This document shows positions 6,640-8,757 of a DNA stretch of 8,757 bases, piece by piece. Location of the stretch: the NCBI GenBank assembly GCA_965371325.1, contig CBDUXZ010000056.1, positions 1 through 8,757 of the forward strand, in the 5' to 3' direction. The notes under the pieces were generated by a model. It saw only the letters and a program-made list of their open reading frames with translations, had not been told where the DNA came from and did no database searches. This stretch comes from CBDUXZ01 sp965371325 [NCBI: uncultured bacterium]. Lineage in GTDB: Bacteria > JAUYMQ01. The position numbers and the translations under genes were made by a program. Positions within the stretch are counted from its first letter, which is position 1. Each line of letters opens with the position of its first letter.

Positions 6640-6668
6640 TGACTTATCAGATGTCCCCATAGGAAACA

Positions 6669-6697
6669 GCCGGGAGGCGCGCGATCACGCTCCCGGC
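6669..6697 (-). terminator. Possible terminator of the aldolase gene
   Basis: GCCGGGAG (6669-6676) and CTCCCGGC (6690-6697) form an exact 8-bp GC-rich stem with a 13-nt loop, starting 26 bases after the aldolase TAA. On the minus strand it is followed by TGTTTCC, which is T-rich but not a clean T tract. The stem and location favour a transcription end; the weak tail leaves room for doubt. Confidence 0.45.
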
Positions 6698-6722
6698 CGA
6701 TCGGGTCAGGGGCTTTCCTGGC

Positions 6723-8102
6723 TTACTTCCCCGGCTTCGGAAGCGGCACCGCGACGGGTTTTACGTGCTTGTCCACAATCTCGCGGGTCTTCGGCACGCC
6801 CAGCTGCTTGTAGAGAAACTCGAACTTCGCTTCGAGGTCCGCCGCGATCCTGTTTCGGATCTCCGCCGGGAGACTCCACATCTTCTTCTTGAAAGGACCG
6901 AAGGCCTTCTTGCGGGTCTTGTAGAGGAACTGTTCCTCGGTCTGTCCCTCCTTCTTCTCGCCGGCGCACGCGTCCTGGAGATAGGCGTATATCTCCTTCT
7001 TGAGATCCTCGGGAAAATGCCCCCCGTCGTAGGTCAAATTCTGGAACCCCGTGGCCAGATGCACCTCGCAGCAGCCGCCCTCCGGGAAATGATGGAACGC
7101 CTCGTCGGGCAGCGTGGAAGCGCCGTGCTGCACCGCCCCGGCGATGCCGTACTCTTCAACGCAGACCCTGGAAAGCCGCGCGAGCGTGTCGAAGTCGAGC
7201 TTCACCTCGGCAATCCGGCCGTCCGGGAGAGGGACGCCGCCGTGGCTGGTTCCGGTCTGGATGCTGACCTTGTCGATGCCGATCGTCTCCTTGCCGATGA
7301 TCTCGAGATAGCCGTTCACGTATTCGCGAAGCTCTTCTTCGGTGCTGTTCTTCTTCCCGACCTCACCGATCTCGCCGCCGATGGCGACGGTGACGCCGTC
7401 GGGCTCAATCTCGCGCACCACGCGCGTCAGCTCGGCGCACACCTCGTAGTTATCGCGCTGCTGCTCCCGGACGTTCGGGCGGGAAAGATCGACGAGGGTG
7501 GAGGAATCGATATCGATATTGAGAAAACCTCCCGGGATCGCCTCGCGGATGAGATCGGCGATTACCCTGGTCTCCGTCGCCGGATCTTCCTTGAACTTCT
7601 TCATGTTCATCTGGAAGTGATCTCCCTGGATGAACACGGGGCCCTTCCACCCTTCCTTGATCGACGCGCCCAGCAACACCGCGGTATATTCCGCGGGCCG
7701 CTGGTGCGTGTATCCAATTTCGCTCTTGGCGATCTCGAAGATAAGGGCGCCCACATCGTTGCGCAGCGCGGTCCGCAGCGCCGCCCGCGCGGTGTCGTAG
7801 GCCAGCCCGCGAATGTTCATGGCCGGCACGGTGAACCCGCCACACACCTTCCGCCCCATCGCTTCGTAAAGGGGATAGATCGACGCGGACTCGATGCCGA
7901 GAGTTCTCGCAGCGGCCCGGATGACCCAGCGCGCGGTGTCGCGCACACCGTCTTCTTCCGCGAAAACCGCGTTCCAGACAAGCGCATCCACCCCGCTGCT
8001 CCTAAGTTTGCCGGCGTCCCCCACGCGAACCCCGTCGTCGGCACCCTCGACGACGCCTTCGAGGGCGGTCCAGATTTCGTCGACGTTCTGCCAAATCGTC
8101 AT
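6723..8102 (-). CDS. Class II fructose-bisphosphate aldolase family protein, long form
   Basis: Class II aldolases are zinc-dependent TIM-barrel enzymes that reversibly join dihydroxyacetone phosphate to an aldehyde. The barrel is recognisable from 'GGFTVPAMNIRG' near residue 87. Next are G-D161-H162-F-Q (catalytic Asp and first zinc His), 'FLNIDIDSSTLVD', G-G-E244-I-G-E-V-G, 'TGTSH287GGVPLPDG' (second zinc His) and 'AVQH326GASTLPDE' (third zinc His). The assignments are by analogy with the E. coli enzyme. The protein has 459 residues, against roughly 300-360 for common members. The excess is an N-terminal extension of about 80 residues and a C-terminal helical, lysine-rich tail (about 385-459). 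The substrate may therefore be fructose or tagatose bisphosphate, or a related phosphorylated ketose. GGAG (8111-8114) lies eight bases before ATG 8102. The gene follows ftsH by 49 nt and may be read through from it. Confidence 0.88.
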   Translation of the reverse strand: MTIWQNVDEIWTALEGVVEGADDGVRVGDAGKLRSSGVDALVWNAVFAEEDGVRDTARWVIRAAARTLGIESASIYPLYEAMGRKVCGGFTVPAMNIRGLAYDTARAALRTALRNDVGALIFEIAKSEIGYTHQRPAEYTAVLLGASIKEGWKGPVFIQGDHFQMNMKKFKEDPATETRVIADLIREAIPGGFLNIDIDSSTLVDLSRPNVREQQRDNYEVCAELTRVVREIEPDGVTVAIGGEIGEVGKKNSTEEELREYVNGYLEIIGKETIGIDKVSIQTGTSHGGVPLPDGRIAEVKLDFDTLARLSRVCVEEYGIAGAVQHGASTLPDEAFHHFPEGGCCEVHLATGFQNLTYDGGHFPEDLKKEIYAYLQDACAGEKKEGQTEEQFLYKTRKKAFGPFKKKMWSLPAEIRNRIAADLEAKFEFLYKQLGVPKTREIVDKHVKPVAVPLPKPGK

Positions 8103-8151
8103 CTTTTATTCTCCATACGTGAGGAGTACTGGATGAATAGTTCCGGGAGCT

Positions 8152-8757
8152 TCAGCCCTCCGTCCCATCAGGTTCCACGATACGCGCCAGATCCTCGGCG
8201 TCGATCACCTCGTGCTCCATAAGCGCGGTTGCAATCGCTTCGAGATCTTTTCGGCGCTTCGTGAGAATGTCAAGCGCACGCACGCGCGCAGCGTCAATAA
8301 GCCTGGCCACCTCCGCGTCGACAACCCGCGCGGTCTCCGCGCCGTAGTTCGGCGTATGCTGCCACGGCCCCTCCAGAAACGACGGGCGCCGATCCCTTTC
8401 GTACACGACCGGGCCCAGCTTTTCGCTCATACCATACTCGGTGACCATCGCGCGGGCGATGTCGGTTGCGCGCTGCAGATCATCCATGGCGCCCGTGCTC
8501 ACCTCGTCAAAGATAACTTCCTCCGCGCACCGCCCCCCGAGAAGAACCGCGAGCCGGTCAAGAAGCTCGGAGCGGGTCATGATGTAGCGATCCTCGGTGG
8601 GGAGCTGCTGTGTGAACCCGAGGGCACCGATGCTCCGGGGAATAATCGAGATCTTGTGCACGGGCTCCGCGTGCGGGCATGAGATGGCGACCAGCGCATG
8701 CCCCCCCTCGTGGTAGGCAACGATGCGCTTCTCCTTCGGGGAGAGCACGCGGCTCCG
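8152..8757 (-). CDS. ftsH: ATP-dependent zinc metalloprotease FtsH, C-terminal part (5' end outside window)
   Basis: FtsH is a hexameric inner-membrane AAA+ protease that degrades misfolded membrane proteins and some regulators. Only the M41 peptidase domain is present, about 201 residues, ending at TGA 8154-8152. The frame is open to the window edge, starting R-S-R-V-L-S-P-K-E-K. The apparent GTG start at 8748 is internal, since family members continue upstream into the AAA+ module. The zinc motif H-E-x-x-H is HEGGH (8712-8698) where most family members have HEAGH. 'GAMDDLQRATDIARAMVTEY' supplies the expected Asp third ligand, followed by G-M-S-E-K-L-G. The C-terminal helices ('LLGGRCAEEV' earlier, 'LEAIATALMEHEVIDAEDL' later) are typical. 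The family call is secure from motif order alone. Confidence 0.95.
   Translation of the reverse strand, partial: RSRVLSPKEKRIVAYHEGGHALVAISCPHAEPVHKISIIPRSIGALGFTQQLPTEDRYIMTRSELLDRLAVLLGGRCAEEVIFDEVSTGAMDDLQRATDIARAMVTEYGMSEKLGPVVYERDRRPSFLEGPWQHTPNYGAETARVVDAEVARLIDAARVRALDILTKRRKDLEAIATALMEHEVIDAEDLARIVEPDGTEG

Noticed and set aside
5131-6642. 503-codon open frame on the plus strand
   Set aside because: It is exactly antisense to the glycerate kinase, whose motifs are all in the minus-strand frame. Its translation is arginine- and glycine-rich with no recognisable domain, as expected of a shadow frame in GC-rich DNA.
6765-8222. 485-codon open frame on the plus strand
   Set aside because: It is antisense to the aldolase and extends into the 3' end of ftsH. 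It has no ribosome binding site or family motif, and the opposite strand carries clear zinc-site motifs.
8748-8748. GTG at 8748 as a start codon for a short FtsH-like protein
   Set aside because: The frame stays open to the window edge with R-S-R before it, as in the AAA+/peptidase linker of full-length FtsH, so the gene is cut by the window and not short.

Overview
The window is about 8.8 kb of GC-rich bacterial chromosome. All six recognisable genes lie on the minus strand, so transcription runs from high to low coordinates. Good Shine-Dalgarno sequences, FtsH, and an exported SpvB/RHS-type protein fit an uncultured GC-rich bacterium, probably with a Gram-negative envelope. The phylum cannot be fixed from this sequence alone.

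Reading in the direction of transcription: 8757-8152 holds the C-terminal part of the membrane metalloprotease FtsH, whose 5' end lies outside the window. It is followed 49 nt later by an unusually long class II aldolase-family protein (8102-6723). A 269-nt spacer (6722-6454) contains degenerate direct repeats of a 'GGTGCCTGACCCC'-type element, a perfect 12-bp inverted repeat and a hairpin that may be the aldolase terminator. Next come a glycerate 2-kinase (6453-5113) and, 63 nt on, a galactose-1-phosphate uridylyltransferase-like (DUF4921-type) protein (5049-3718). These three enzymes all act on sugar phosphates or glycerate, so they may belong to one small carbohydrate module. That grouping rests on adjacency only.

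The low-coordinate half is more accessory in character. A six-helix membrane protein with a C-terminal pseudopilin-like segment (3549-2746) is bracketed by two copies of a roughly 80-nt palindromic element (3712-3633 and 2513-2425) in the same orientation. A 510-nt spacer then leads to the start of a large exported SpvB/Tc-toxin-B/RHS-type protein (2235 to beyond position 1). Its signal peptide, SpvB N-terminal domain and six calcium-type VCBS/FG-GAP loops are visible, and its C-terminal half lies outside the window.

The best candidates for something undescribed are the paired structured repeats around the membrane-protein gene and the unseen C-terminus of the SpvB-like protein. I found no CRISPR array, tRNA, rRNA, intact transposase or phage gene. 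The long plus-strand reading frames are antisense shadows of the minus-strand genes.
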